51,081 bases of DNA, from NCBI GenBank assembly GCA_014800815.1, contig JAAVFI010000002.1, positions 1 through 51,081 of the forward strand. Direction: 5' to 3'. A program made the position numbers and the translations under genes. This document shows positions 35,418 through 43,959 of this stretch, one piece after another. The notes beneath the pieces are model-generated. The model saw only the letters and a list, made by a program, of their open reading frames with translations. It made no database searches and was not told the origin of the DNA. Source of the stretch: Bacteroidales bacterium. Its GTDB lineage: Bacteria; Bacteroidota; Bacteroidia; Bacteroidales; Muribaculaceae. Each line of letters starts with the position of its first letter. Position 1 is the stretch's first letter.

Positions 35418-35425
35418 CAAAGGTA
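35418..35425 (-). promoter_or_regulatory. -7 element of gyrA
   Basis: Minus-strand TACCTTTG, an exact TAnnTTTG match, 86 bases upstream of the gyrA ATG. It falls inside the longer open frame, which supports the shorter gyrA start. No clear -33 at 19-21 bases. Confidence 0.55.
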
Positions 35426-35579
35426 CAAAAAAAAATTCAAATGGAGCACTTCCGTGAACAATCGAAGTGATTTTTTTATTTTAATAATAAACACCGGCTG
35501 TCATACACAATATTTGGCACGGTTATTGCATTATTTATCACAGACGGAATTTTCTAATTTCGCATTTGCTTAATAGAAT

Positions 35580-38141
35580 ATGGAGAACAACCAGAAATAT
35601 ACCCCGGAAGTGCAGGCGATGATTGACCGCCTCCGCACTCAGTGTACAAATCACAACAATCAGTTCATTATGCCTGCGCACCTGCTGCTGGAGCTTTCGC
35701 TGCCCGGCACCCGTTCTGCAGAGATAATGGAACGCATAGTAGGCGCTGACAAGTTGTCGGACCTTCGTTCTGACCTCGACCTCGCTCTCTACGAGGCCGG
35801 TGTGGCAGAAGATAAGTCGGCCGACTACTACAACCGCATACTTACACTCGTAATCAAACTCGCTATCATCGAGGCTCGCTATCTAAAGGCTCCTACAGTA
35901 GACGTTGAGCACCTCCTTCTGTCTTTATTCCATAATAAAGAACTGAAGGCAATGGCAGTGGCCTCTCCTTATTTTAATGCGGGAATCGACTATGATTCTA
36001 TCCTCCGCCAGGTTAAAGCCGACCTTCATCCCGAAGGCGACGCCATAGTGGCAGATGCTCCTGCGGCTTCGGCAGAACCCGTCGGCGAAGCTCCGGCAGG
36101 AGAGGGTAGTGATGAATCGAAGTCTGCCGACCGCAAATACGCACGCCCCGGAACCAAACGTGGCGCGGACACTCCCATGCTTGATAAATTCGGCAACGAT
36201 ATGACCAAGGCTGCGCTCGAAGGCCGTCTTGACCCCGTTGTGGGTCGTGAGACCGAAATCGAACGCCTTGCCCAGATTCTCAGCCGACGCAAGAAAAACA
36301 ACCCCGTACTCATCGGCGAACCCGGTGTGGGTAAATCGGCTGTAGTCGAAGGTCTTGCCCTCCGCATAGTTCAACGCAAGGTATCCCGTACACTCTTCGA
36401 TAAGCGCGTAGTATCTCTCGACATGGCGTCGATAGTTGCCGGCACAAAATATCGAGGCGAGTTCGAAGAACGTATCAAGGCTATTCTCAACGAACTCACC
36501 AAGAATCCCGATGTAATCCTCTTTATCGACGAGATTCACACTATAGTCGGAGCAGGCAACGCTCAGGGCTCAATGGATGCCGCCAACCTTCTCAAACCGG
36601 CTCTCGCACGCGGCGAAATCCAGTGCATCGGAGCTACGACCCTCGACGAATACCGTGTTAATATCGAAAAGGACGGCGCTCTCGAAAGACGATTCCAGAA
36701 GGTAATGGTCGAGCCGACCACCGCAGAGGAAACTCTTACTATCCTGAACAATATCAAGCCCCGCTACGAGGCTCACCACGGCGTGACTTACACCGACGAT
36801 GCTCTCGAAGCGTGCGTGAAACTCACCGACCGATACATCACCGACCGAAACTTCCCCGACAAGGCTATCGACGCTCTGGATGAAGCCGGCTCGCGTGTAC
36901 GCATCACCAACATAACCGTACCCGCCGAAATCGACGAGCTCGAAAAACAGCTTGCCGAGACCACCGCTGCCAAGAGTGCTGCTGCACAGCGTCACGATTT
37001 CGCCGAGGCTACACGCCTTCGCGACCTCGCTTCTTCTCTCGGCGAGCAGCTCGAAACCGCCCGCAAGAAGTGGGAGAAGGAAATGGAGGCCAATCGCGTG
37101 ACAGTCGATGCCGACAAGGTTGCCGAAGTCGTTGCAATGATGACGGGGGTGCCCGTCCAGCGCATCGCTCAGGCCGAAGGCATCCGCCTGCTCGAAATGG
37201 GTCCCACTCTCCAGAGTGCAGTCATCGGTCAGGACCAGGCTATCGCCAAGATTGTCAAGGCTATCCAGCGCAACCGTCTCGGTCTCAAAGACCCTGCCAA
37301 ACCTATCGGCACCTTTATGTTCCTTGGCCCGACAGGTGTAGGTAAGACTCACCTTGCCAAGAAACTCGCCGAATATCTCTTCGACTCTGCCGACACCCTC
37401 ATCCGCATCGACATGAGCGAATATATGGAGAAATTCAGCGTCAGCCGACTTGTTGGAGCGCCTCCGGGATACGTAGGCTACGAGGAGGGCGGTCAGCTCA
37501 CCGAGAAAGTGCGCCGTCACCCCTACTCGGTAGTTCTGCTCGACGAGATTGAAAAGGCTCACCCCGATGTATTCAACCTCCTGCTGCAGGTGATGGACGA
37601 AGGACGACTCACCGACAGCCTCGGTCGACGTATCGACTTCAAGAATACTATCATAATAATGACGTCGAATATCGGTACCCGTCAGCTCAAGGACTTCGGT
37701 TCGGGTGTAGGTTTTGCCACAAAAGAAGTCGACCGCGAATACTCCCACAGTGTACTCTCTAAGGCTCTCAACAAGGCTTTCTCGCCCGAGTTCCTCAATC
37801 GTATCGACGATGTGATTATATTCGACACTCTCGACCGCGACGCAATCTTCAAGATTATCGACATCGAGCTCGCCGGCTTCTACCGTCGCCTCGGTAGCTT
37901 GGGTTACACCGTGACTATCAGCGACGAAGCCAAGAACTTCATTGCCTCGAAAGGCTGCGACGTTCAGTTCGGTGCCCGTCCCCTCAAGCGTGCGATACAA
38001 AAATATCTCGAAGATGAACTCGCCGAGGTACTCCTCGCTCAGCAGCCCGCTCCGGGCGACGAGATAATCGTTGACTACGATTCCGAGGCCTCAAAGATTG
38101 TCACTCACGTAATCAAGGCTAACGAGCAGCCCAAATTATGA
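35580..38141 (+). CDS. clpC: ClpC/ClpA-type AAA+ unfoldase of the Clp protease
   Basis: The 853-residue protein has a double Clp-N domain (about 8-150), an acidic/alanine linker, AAA1 with Walker A GEPGVGKS (246-253) and Walker [16 protein letters not shown], a short UVR-like middle helix (about 445-505), AAA2 with Walker A GPTGVGKT (583-590) and [14 protein letters not shown], and the D2-small domain. The tripeptide VGF (710-712) in the loop SGVGFATKE is the ClpP-binding motif, so it should feed ClpP and not act as a ClpB disaggregase. Its stop overlaps the cca start by four bases. A weak -7-like TAATTTCG lies at 35555-35562. Confidence 0.93.
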   Translation: MENNQKYTPEVQAMIDRLRTQCTNHNNQFIMPAHLLLELSLPGTRSAEIMERIVGADKLSDLRSDLDLALYEAGVAEDKSADYYNRILTLVIKLAIIEARYLKAPTVDVEHLLLSLFHNKELKAMAVASPYFNAGIDYDSILRQVKADLHPEGDAIVADAPAASAEPVGEAPAGEGSDESKSADRKYARPGTKRGADTPMLDKFGNDMTKAALEGRLDPVVGRETEIERLAQILSRRKKNNPVLIGEPGVGKSAVVEGLALRIVQRKVSRTLFDKRVVSLDMASIVAGTKYRGEFEERIKAILNELTKNPDVILFIDEIHTIVGAGNAQGSMDAANLLKPALARGEIQCIGATTLDEYRVNIEKDGALERRFQKVMVEPTTAEETLTILNNIKPRYEAHHGVTYTDDALEACVKLTDRYITDRNFPDKAIDALDEAGSRVRITNITVPAEIDELEKQLAETTAAKSAAAQRHDFAEATRLRDLASSLGEQLETARKKWEKEMEANRVTVDADKVAEVVAMMTGVPVQRIAQAEGIRLLEMGPTLQSAVIGQDQAIAKIVKAIQRNRLGLKDPAKPIGTFMFLGPTGVGKTHLAKKLAEYLFDSADTLIRIDMSEYMEKFSVSRLVGAPPGYVGYEEGGQLTEKVRRHPYSVVLLDEIEKAHPDVFNLLLQVMDEGRLTDSLGRRIDFKNTIIIMTSNIGTRQLKDFGSGVGFATKEVDREYSHSVLSKALNKAFSPEFLNRIDDVIIFDTLDRDAIFKIIDIELAGFYRRLGSLGYTVTISDEAKNFIASKGCDVQFGARPLKRAIQKYLEDELAEVLLAQQPAPGDEIIVDYDSEASKIVTHVIKANEQPKL

Positions 38142-39535
38142 CCGATAAAACTTACAACGGCATCCTTGCCTTCCTGCGCGATCTTATCAAAGATACGCCG
38201 TGGGAAGGCAATGTCTTTGCGGTTGGCGGGTGCTGTCGCGACACTGTAATGGGTACACTCGTCAAGGACGTGGACCTTGCCGTATCGCTTCCCGACGGAG
38301 GCGTGGAGTTTGCCTGCTGGCTGCACAAAAAAGGTCTGACCATAGGCGAGCCGGTACTCTTCACAAAATACGGTACGGGACGATTGACCCTCAAGGCCTT
38401 CCCTGACGATGAGATAGAACTCGTGCAGACTCGCCGTGAGAAATACGACGACCGCACGAAGCGCGACCCCTCGGTGGCCTTCGGTTCGATAGAGGAAGAT
38501 TGCTTCAGGCGCGACCTTACTATCAATACTCTCTATTACGATATCTCGACCGGCAAGTTGCTCGACATCACCGGTAAAGCACTCCACGACATTCAGCATC
38601 ATATAATCCGTACTCCATCCGACCCCGACACCACCTTCGACGACGACCCTGTTCGCATACTGCGCGCCATACGCTTCGCAGCCCGCTACGGCTGGGAGAT
38701 AGCTCCCGAGGCATTCGAAGCCATGAAGCGCTATGTAGAGCGACTTTCGATAATATCTCCCGAAAGAATGTGGGGTGAGTTCGAGAAAATCCTTCTCTGT
38801 CCGCATCCCGGGCAGGCGCTTGCGATGCTTAAAGAAGTGGGTGCCATGCCGTATATAATTCCCGAACTGTGCAAGACCTACAACCTCGCCCAGTCGGACT
38901 ATCACTTCGGCACAGTGTGGGAACATACGCTCAAGACTGTCGACCTTGTGCCGGCAGATACCTTGCTCCGTACCGCAGCCCTTCTCCATGATATAGGCAA
39001 GATAGTCTCGGCGACAAAAGGAGCCGACGGAAAACCGCGATTTCCGCGCCACGACCGCCGCGCCCGCAGCATTGTAGGGCTTATCCTCAACCGCCTGCGT
39101 TGCCGTTCAAGTTTTATCGACAAGGTAATTTTCCTCGTTGTCAATCACGAAGCGGCGAAAGGGTGGGGTGCTCACGCTCAGGATATGACTGATGCGCAGT
39201 TGCGGCGCCTCGAATTCACATGCCGCACCTACGGCCGTTTCGACCGCCTGCTCACGCTGATAGATGCCGATAACAGAGCCTATGCTCCCGCTCACTGCAT
39301 GCCCGGCCAGGTAAAGGCTATAAGGCAACGAGCTGCCGAACTGAAAGCTGACCATACCGACGGTTTCTCAGTGAGGTTGCCAATCAAGCCGTCAAGGATA
39401 GCACGCATAGCAGGAATGCGACCCGGTCCTCAATTTGATGAACTGATGCGCCGCCTTTTCGACCATATCTTCAAAAAGCCGCATACCTCTCGCGATCAGG
39501 TGATTCACCTGATTAAGAAATGGAAGAAACAATAA
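38138..39535 (+). CDS. cca: CCA tRNA nucleotidyltransferase with HD domain
   Basis: The 465-residue protein has the class II nucleotidyltransferase head: NVFAVGGCCRDTVMG (usual GGxVRD, here with Cys), KDVDLAVS with the two metal aspartates, RRDLTINTLYYDI, DDPVRILRAIRFAARYGW (base-recognition region), then an HD phosphohydrolase domain with LLHDIGK near residue 283 and a basic C terminus. It adds or repairs the 3' CCA of tRNA. ATG overlaps the clpC stop (ATGA), so it is translationally coupled. A clear terminator follows. Confidence 0.92.
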   Translation: MTDKTYNGILAFLRDLIKDTPWEGNVFAVGGCCRDTVMGTLVKDVDLAVSLPDGGVEFACWLHKKGLTIGEPVLFTKYGTGRLTLKAFPDDEIELVQTRREKYDDRTKRDPSVAFGSIEEDCFRRDLTINTLYYDISTGKLLDITGKALHDIQHHIIRTPSDPDTTFDDDPVRILRAIRFAARYGWEIAPEAFEAMKRYVERLSIISPERMWGEFEKILLCPHPGQALAMLKEVGAMPYIIPELCKTYNLAQSDYHFGTVWEHTLKTVDLVPADTLLRTAALLHDIGKIVSATKGADGKPRFPRHDRRARSIVGLILNRLRCRSSFIDKVIFLVVNHEAAKGWGAHAQDMTDAQLRRLEFTCRTYGRFDRLLTLIDADNRAYAPAHCMPGQVKAIRQRAAELKADHTDGFSVRLPIKPSRIARIAGMRPGPQFDELMRRLFDHIFKKPHTSRDQVIHLIKKWKKQ

Positions 39536-39554
39536 ATAAAGAGCTGAATAAACA

Positions 39555-39605
39555 CAGACGCTCTTCGAGTCGATTGAAATCACTCGGGGAGCGTCTGATT
39601 TTTTT
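39555..39605 (+). terminator. intrinsic terminator after cca
   Basis: CAGACGCTC (39555-39563) and GAGCGTCTG (39589-39597) pair perfectly; inside them CGAGT (39566-39570) and ACTCG (39582-39586) extend the stem. A run of seven T follows (39599-39605). Confidence 0.88.
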
Positions 39606-39614
39606 ACACGACTA

Positions 39615-39645
39615 TTGAAAAATTCAAAATTATTAACTAACTTTG
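39615..39645 (+). promoter_or_regulatory. Bacteroidota promoter for the lipoprotein/DUF5723 pair
   Basis: TTG at 39615-39617 and TAACTTTG at 39638-39645 with a 20-base spacer: a textbook -33/-7 pair. The start of transcription near 39652 excludes the upstream in-frame ATG at 39643. Confidence 0.8.
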
Positions 39646-39693
39646 CGACGCCATTATAATACGCTAATCATTAAACTAACCATATCATTTCTT

Positions 39694-41463
39694 ATGAAAA
39701 ACGTTTCAAAGAGTCTTGCGTCGATGATTGCAACCGTTACTGCGGCATCATTGACTCTGTCTTCGTGCGTTGACCACGACTATGATCTTACCGAAGACAT
39801 AGACATGACAATCCAGATTGGCAGTAACTTCATAACGCTTCCGAGCAGCAGTGTAGATGCTATCACACTCGATCAGATTCTCGATCTGAGCTCTTCAAGT
39901 TCTATCAAGACAGTTGAGACCGACGGCGAATACGGCCTCAAGACAGGCGATTACGTGCTCGTACAGCCCGGCCAGCGCACCGACTCAGACGTGAAGGTGC
40001 CCGAAGTCACAATCAGGGATTTGTCAGGCTCTCAGAGCGAGACCAAACTTCCCGAATTCGTCAGCGCCGGATCTGATGAGATAGTAGTACATGCAAGCCT
40101 TCTCTCCAACAACCTGCGCATCTCTGACGACAATGTAACCAAAGAACTCGTTTCGCTGGAGCAGGCCGACCTCGATGTGCTTCTCTCCCTCAACCTCAGC
40201 TTTATATCTTCCGATTTTGCCGGAACAGCCTATATCAAGAAAGGTTTCCGAGCTGAATTCGACCCCTCGTGGACAGTTACACCCGATGCTACTTCCGCCA
40301 ACTACATCAAGTCTGTATCTGACAACGTGATAGAGTTCATCGCCGATGCTCCTGTCTCCTCTAAAGTGCCATTAAAAATCAATATAAAACTCGTTAAGGT
40401 AGACTTTACCAAGCTCCCCGCAACTCAAGGCATCTATGAGCCCGGTAAGTTCCTCCTCGACTGCAATGTGCTCTCCGTTGGCGACGTGGCTATTAAAGCC
40501 GCAAACCTTCCCCTCGGTTCTACTGCAAATCTTAATCTTCACATCGCCACCGAGATTGAACATGCCAAGATTCTTGCTGTGACCGGTGTTGTAGAGCCCA
40601 ATATCACTATTGCGACCTCATCGTTCACAATCAACGATATCCCCGACTTCCTCAAAGGCGACGAGAACCATCTCGACATTGCCAATCCCATGATTTACTT
40701 CACCGTATCAAACAGCTCACCTCTTAGCCTTGATGTCAACGGCGCTCTTACCTCGTATAGCGAAGGTGCTGCTGTAGGCGAAGCAAAAATCGGTGAAAAG
40801 TACGGAACCAAGGCAATCGTTATTCCCGCAGCATCGTCGAAGACGTTTGTTATATCACGCGAAGCCGTTGCAGGTAATTTCGATAACATCGTAGTTCCGA
40901 CACTCGGCACTCTTCTCAATACCATTCCCGACCAAATCTCTTTCCACAATGTAACATGTGAGGCACTCCCCGAAGCAGCATCGTTTACCCTCGGCCACAC
41001 CTATTCATATGCCGCCGATTACGAAGCCGTGATACCCTTTGCTTTCGGCAGCGACATGTTCCTTCACTACACTCACGAAGACACCGACTGGGACGAAGAC
41101 CTCGACAAATACAACTTCAACGAAGTTAATATCAAGGCTATAGCAATCAATACTATACCGATGACCCTTACTCCCGAAGCAGTGGCACTCGACAAGAACG
41201 GCAACGAAATTTCCGACATCACCGCTACTGTAGTTCACAATGTGGCTGCAGGTTCTGTAAGTTCGCCCTCTCGCAGCGAGATAGAGATTATCCTCAAATC
41301 CGAAGCCAAGAATATGGGCAATCTCGACGGCATCCGCCTTATCTTCGACGGCACCACTGCCGCGCAGTACGTAGGTGAAAATCTCAATAAAGGCCAGTCG
41401 CTCAGATTTGAAGATATCAAGGTAACAATCGTCGGTGGTATCACCATCGATCTTAATGACTAA
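39694..41463 (+). CDS. unidentified lipoprotein with beta-rich repeats
   Basis: From the ATG at 39694 the product is 589 residues with a lipoprotein signal (LTLSSC) followed by VDHDYDLTEDIDMTIQIG. The rest is beta-rich and rich in Ser, Asp and Val, with several stretches that look like repeated strands of an immunoglobulin-like fold (for example ITLPSSSVDAITLDQILDL and the AEIVHAKILAVTGVVEP-like part). I do not recognise a named family. It is followed 23 bases later by a DUF5723 protein; both would be at the outer membrane, so they may work together. The upstream ATG is rejected because it lies within the promoter. Confidence 0.8.
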   Translation: MKNVSKSLASMIATVTAASLTLSSCVDHDYDLTEDIDMTIQIGSNFITLPSSSVDAITLDQILDLSSSSSIKTVETDGEYGLKTGDYVLVQPGQRTDSDVKVPEVTIRDLSGSQSETKLPEFVSAGSDEIVVHASLLSNNLRISDDNVTKELVSLEQADLDVLLSLNLSFISSDFAGTAYIKKGFRAEFDPSWTVTPDATSANYIKSVSDNVIEFIADAPVSSKVPLKINIKLVKVDFTKLPATQGIYEPGKFLLDCNVLSVGDVAIKAANLPLGSTANLNLHIATEIEHAKILAVTGVVEPNITIATSSFTINDIPDFLKGDENHLDIANPMIYFTVSNSSPLSLDVNGALTSYSEGAAVGEAKIGEKYGTKAIVIPAASSKTFVISREAVAGNFDNIVVPTLGTLLNTIPDQISFHNVTCEALPEAASFTLGHTYSYAADYEAVIPFAFGSDMFLHYTHEDTDWDEDLDKYNFNEVNIKAIAINTIPMTLTPEAVALDKNGNEISDITATVVHNVAAGSVSSPSRSEIEIILKSEAKNMGNLDGIRLIFDGTTAAQYVGENLNKGQSLRFEDIKVTIVGGITIDLND

Positions 41464-41486
41464 AAGAACCGCAAAACTAAGATAAT

Positions 41487-42929
41487 ATGAAATCTACTAA
41501 GAAAATAATACTCGGCTTTGCGGCTGCTTGCGCCTTTGCCACCGCTTCTGCACAGGATGCTCCCCGCAGTGCCTACTTCCTCGAAGGCTACACCATGCGC
41601 CACGAGCTCAACCCCGCATTTACACCCGAACGCAACTACGTCTCGATACCCGCACTCGCAAATATCGACGTTGCCCTCTTCTCGAATGTCGGCGTAAATA
41701 CCTTCCTCTACAAGACTCAGCCCGGTAGCCCCTACAAGCTCACCACATTCATGAGCCCCGAAGTGTCGGCCTCGGAATTCCTCGGCAAACTGAAGAATGT
41801 CAACAACATCAACATGGATTACGACATGACAATCCTGTCGACCGGCTTCAGAGCATTCAAGGGCTATAACACAATCACAATCGGTGTCCACAGCGATATG
41901 GGCCTCGCGCTCCCCAAAGATTTCTTCCGCTTCATGAAACTTGGTCAGACCGACGGCGACACCCAATACCACTTCGACAACCTCCGTGCCAAGGCAAGTG
42001 CCCGCGCAGAGATAGCGCTCGGTCACAGCCACAAGGTAAACGACAAACTCAACGTAGGCGCCAAGCTCAAATTCCTCGTGGGCCTCGCAAACGTCAATGC
42101 TCATATCACCGACATGGATGTGCGCCTCAACGACGAGATGTGGAGCGTGACTGCCGACGGTAAGGTAGAAATGGCAGCCGGTTCTGGACTCTACGTACCC
42201 ACCAAGGCCGAAAGCGGTTCAGACTATAAAGTCCCCGCAGATGCCGACCTTATCGAATGGGGCGATATCGAATACAACAACTTCGGTATAGCAGGCTACG
42301 GCCTCGGTATCGACCTCGGTGCCACCTATCAGCTCCTCCCCGACCTTCAGCTCTCCGCCGCAATCAACGATTTCGGCTTCATGAACTGGAAACATGCCTA
42401 CAAAGGTGTGACAGGCGACTCGAGCTGGGAGTTCACCGGCTTCAACAACATCGCCGTAGACAAGGACCAGGACGGATATGAAGACAACAAGCTCAGCGAG
42501 CAGTTAGACCGCACCTGGGACGGCCTTCAGGACGTAATCAACATGCACCGCGAAGAAGTGCACGGCAACTATGCACAGATGCTCAACGCCACAATCCGCG
42601 TCGGTGCCGAATACAACATGCCCTTCTACCGCAAGCTCACCGGCGGCTTCCTCTTCAGCTCGCACATTGCAGGCTGCAGCTCATGGACCGAAGGCCGCTT
42701 CTATGCCAACGTCAAGCCCACAAGCTGGTTCAACGCCTCAATCAACTATGGTGCATCTACTTACGGCTCATCATTCGGCTGGATGATCAACTTCTGTCCC
42801 TGCGGTTTCAACTTCTTCATAGGCTCCGACCATCAGTTCTTCAAGGTTACACCTCAGTTCGTTCCCGTAGGTCATGCGTGCGCAAGCATCAACCTCGGTA
42901 TGAGCATAACCTTCGGTTCCCGCAAGTAA
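41487..42929 (+). CDS. DUF5723 outer-membrane protein (PorV/FadL-like beta barrel)
   Basis: The 480-residue protein has a signal peptide (ends FATASA), then QDAPRSAYFLEGYTMRHELNPAFTPERNYVSIPALANI, the DUF5723 start. The remainder has alternating strands typical of a beta barrel related to PorV/FadL proteins, with glycine and aromatic residues at girdles and a C-terminal segment ending in SINLGMSITFGSRK (a final strand with aromatic third-last position). The role is unknown; DUF5723 proteins are widespread in Bacteroidales. Co-transcribed with the upstream lipoprotein. Confidence 0.85.
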   Translation: MKSTKKIILGFAAACAFATASAQDAPRSAYFLEGYTMRHELNPAFTPERNYVSIPALANIDVALFSNVGVNTFLYKTQPGSPYKLTTFMSPEVSASEFLGKLKNVNNINMDYDMTILSTGFRAFKGYNTITIGVHSDMGLALPKDFFRFMKLGQTDGDTQYHFDNLRAKASARAEIALGHSHKVNDKLNVGAKLKFLVGLANVNAHITDMDVRLNDEMWSVTADGKVEMAAGSGLYVPTKAESGSDYKVPADADLIEWGDIEYNNFGIAGYGLGIDLGATYQLLPDLQLSAAINDFGFMNWKHAYKGVTGDSSWEFTGFNNIAVDKDQDGYEDNKLSEQLDRTWDGLQDVINMHREEVHGNYAQMLNATIRVGAEYNMPFYRKLTGGFLFSSHIAGCSSWTEGRFYANVKPTSWFNASINYGASTYGSSFGWMINFCPCGFNFFIGSDHQFFKVTPQFVPVGHACASINLGMSITFGSRK

Positions 42930-42955
42930 AATTTCCGAAATAAAGAAAAATTTCT

Positions 42956-42963
42956 TAACTTTG
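42956..42963 (+). promoter_or_regulatory. -7 element of fabG
   Basis: TAACTTTG, an exact TAnnTTTG match, 28 bases before the fabG ATG. Confidence 0.6.
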
Positions 42964-42991
42964 CCCAGTTTTTATAAAAACACGCAAAACT

Positions 42992-43738
42992 ATGAAATTA
43001 CTTGAAGGAAAGACCGCCCTCATCACCGGCGCGGCTCGCGGCATTGGCAAGGCCCTTGCTATACGCTTCGCCCAGGAAGGCGCTAATATTGCATTCACCG
43101 ATCTCGTAATCGACGAAAACGGCAAAGCTACCGAAGCAGAAATCGCTGCTCTTGGTGTCAAAGCCAAAGGATACGCTTCAAATGCAGCCGACTTCGCACA
43201 GACCGAAGCCGTAGTAGCAGAAGTTGTAAAAGACTTCGGAAGTATCGACATCCTCGTAAACAACGCCGGTATCACCAAAGACGGCCTCATGATGCGAATG
43301 ACCGAAGCTCAGTGGGATGCTGTTATCGCAGTAAACCTTAAGAGCGCATTCAACTTCATCCACGCTGTCCTCCCCATTATGATGCGTCAGCGTTCAGGCT
43401 CTATCATCAACATGGCATCTGTAGTAGGTGTACACGGCAACGCCGGACAGTCTAACTACGCAGCTTCCAAGGCAGGCCTTATCGCCCTCGCCAAGAGTAT
43501 CGCTCAGGAAGTTGGTTCACGCGGTATCCGTGCCAACGCTATCGCTCCCGGCTTCATCGAGACTGCAATGACAGCACAGCTTCCTGACGCTGTTCGCGAA
43601 GAATGGAAGAAGAAAATTCCCCTTCGTCGCGGCGGTCAGGTCGAGGATATCGCCAATGTGGCTACTTTCCTCGCTTACGATCTCTCGAGCTATGTAACCG
43701 GTCAGGTTATACAGGTCGACGGTGGTATGAATATGTAA
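42992..43738 (+). CDS. fabG: 3-oxoacyl-[acyl-carrier-protein] reductase
   Basis: The 248-residue short-chain dehydrogenase has the NADP-binding TGAARGIGKALA, NNAG (NNAGITKDGLMMRM), the catalytic Ser in INMASVVGVHGNAGQSNYAASKAG with Tyr and Lys (YxxxK), and IAPGFIETAMT. The MRMTEAQWDAVIAVNLKS segment is typical of FabG, which reduces beta-ketoacyl-ACP in fatty acid elongation. It has its own promoter and a GC-rich terminator. Confidence 0.94.
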   Translation: MKLLEGKTALITGAARGIGKALAIRFAQEGANIAFTDLVIDENGKATEAEIAALGVKAKGYASNAADFAQTEAVVAEVVKDFGSIDILVNNAGITKDGLMMRMTEAQWDAVIAVNLKSAFNFIHAVLPIMMRQRSGSIINMASVVGVHGNAGQSNYAASKAGLIALAKSIAQEVGSRGIRANAIAPGFIETAMTAQLPDAVREEWKKKIPLRRGGQVEDIANVATFLAYDLSSYVTGQVIQVDGGMNM

Positions 43739-43759
43739 TATCTATTCACCTTAAATACG

Positions 43760-43798
43760 GCGCGCCGACGGACTCATCCGCCGGCGCGCTCCATTTTT
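43760..43798 (+). terminator. GC-rich terminator after fabG
   Basis: GCGCGCCGACGGA (about 43760-43772) pairs with TCCGCCGGCGCGC (43777-43789) with one mismatch, and TTTTT follows at 43794-43798. Confidence 0.85.
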
Positions 43799-43869
43799 AC
43801 GGGTGCTACTTTTCTCAATATGCCAGTTTCCTCTTCGCTGCGAGGTTGGATGCCGCCATATTATTAAAC

Positions 43870-43899
43870 AGTACAAAAAAGTACATAAAAATACTTGAC
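43870..43899. repeat. 10-base-phased AGTACA repeats upstream of the defence operon
   Basis: AGTACAAAAA (43870-43879), AGTACATAAA (43880-43889) and the degenerate AATACTTGAC (43890-43899) are spaced by exactly ten bases, one helix turn. They run into the -33 element of the operon promoter. They could be an operator or phased A-tracts that bend the DNA. Confidence 0.45.
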
Positions 43900-43924
43900 C
43901 AACCCCAAATAATTTATAACTTTG
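43895..43924 (+). promoter_or_regulatory. promoter of the MTase-DUF2971-helicase-GIY-YIG operon
   Basis: TTG at 43895-43897 and TAACTTTG at 43917-43924 with a 19-base spacer fit the Bacteroidota consensus. The ATG follows 35 bases after the -7 element. Confidence 0.78.
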
Positions 43925-43959
43925 CAATCAACACTATAACTTAATAGACCTTCCCTAAA

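Noticed and set aside
35333-35494. 54-codon N-terminal extension of GyrA
   Set aside because: It is AT-rich, contains the likely promoter, and does not match the GyrA N terminus; the ATG at 35332 does.
36570-38000. 476-codon antisense ORF inside clpC
   Set aside because: Codon-bias shadow of clpC; the sense strand encodes both AAA+ domains without a break.
39643-39693. Upstream in-frame start of the lipoprotein gene
   Set aside because: It lies in the -7 element and would bury the lipoprotein signal.
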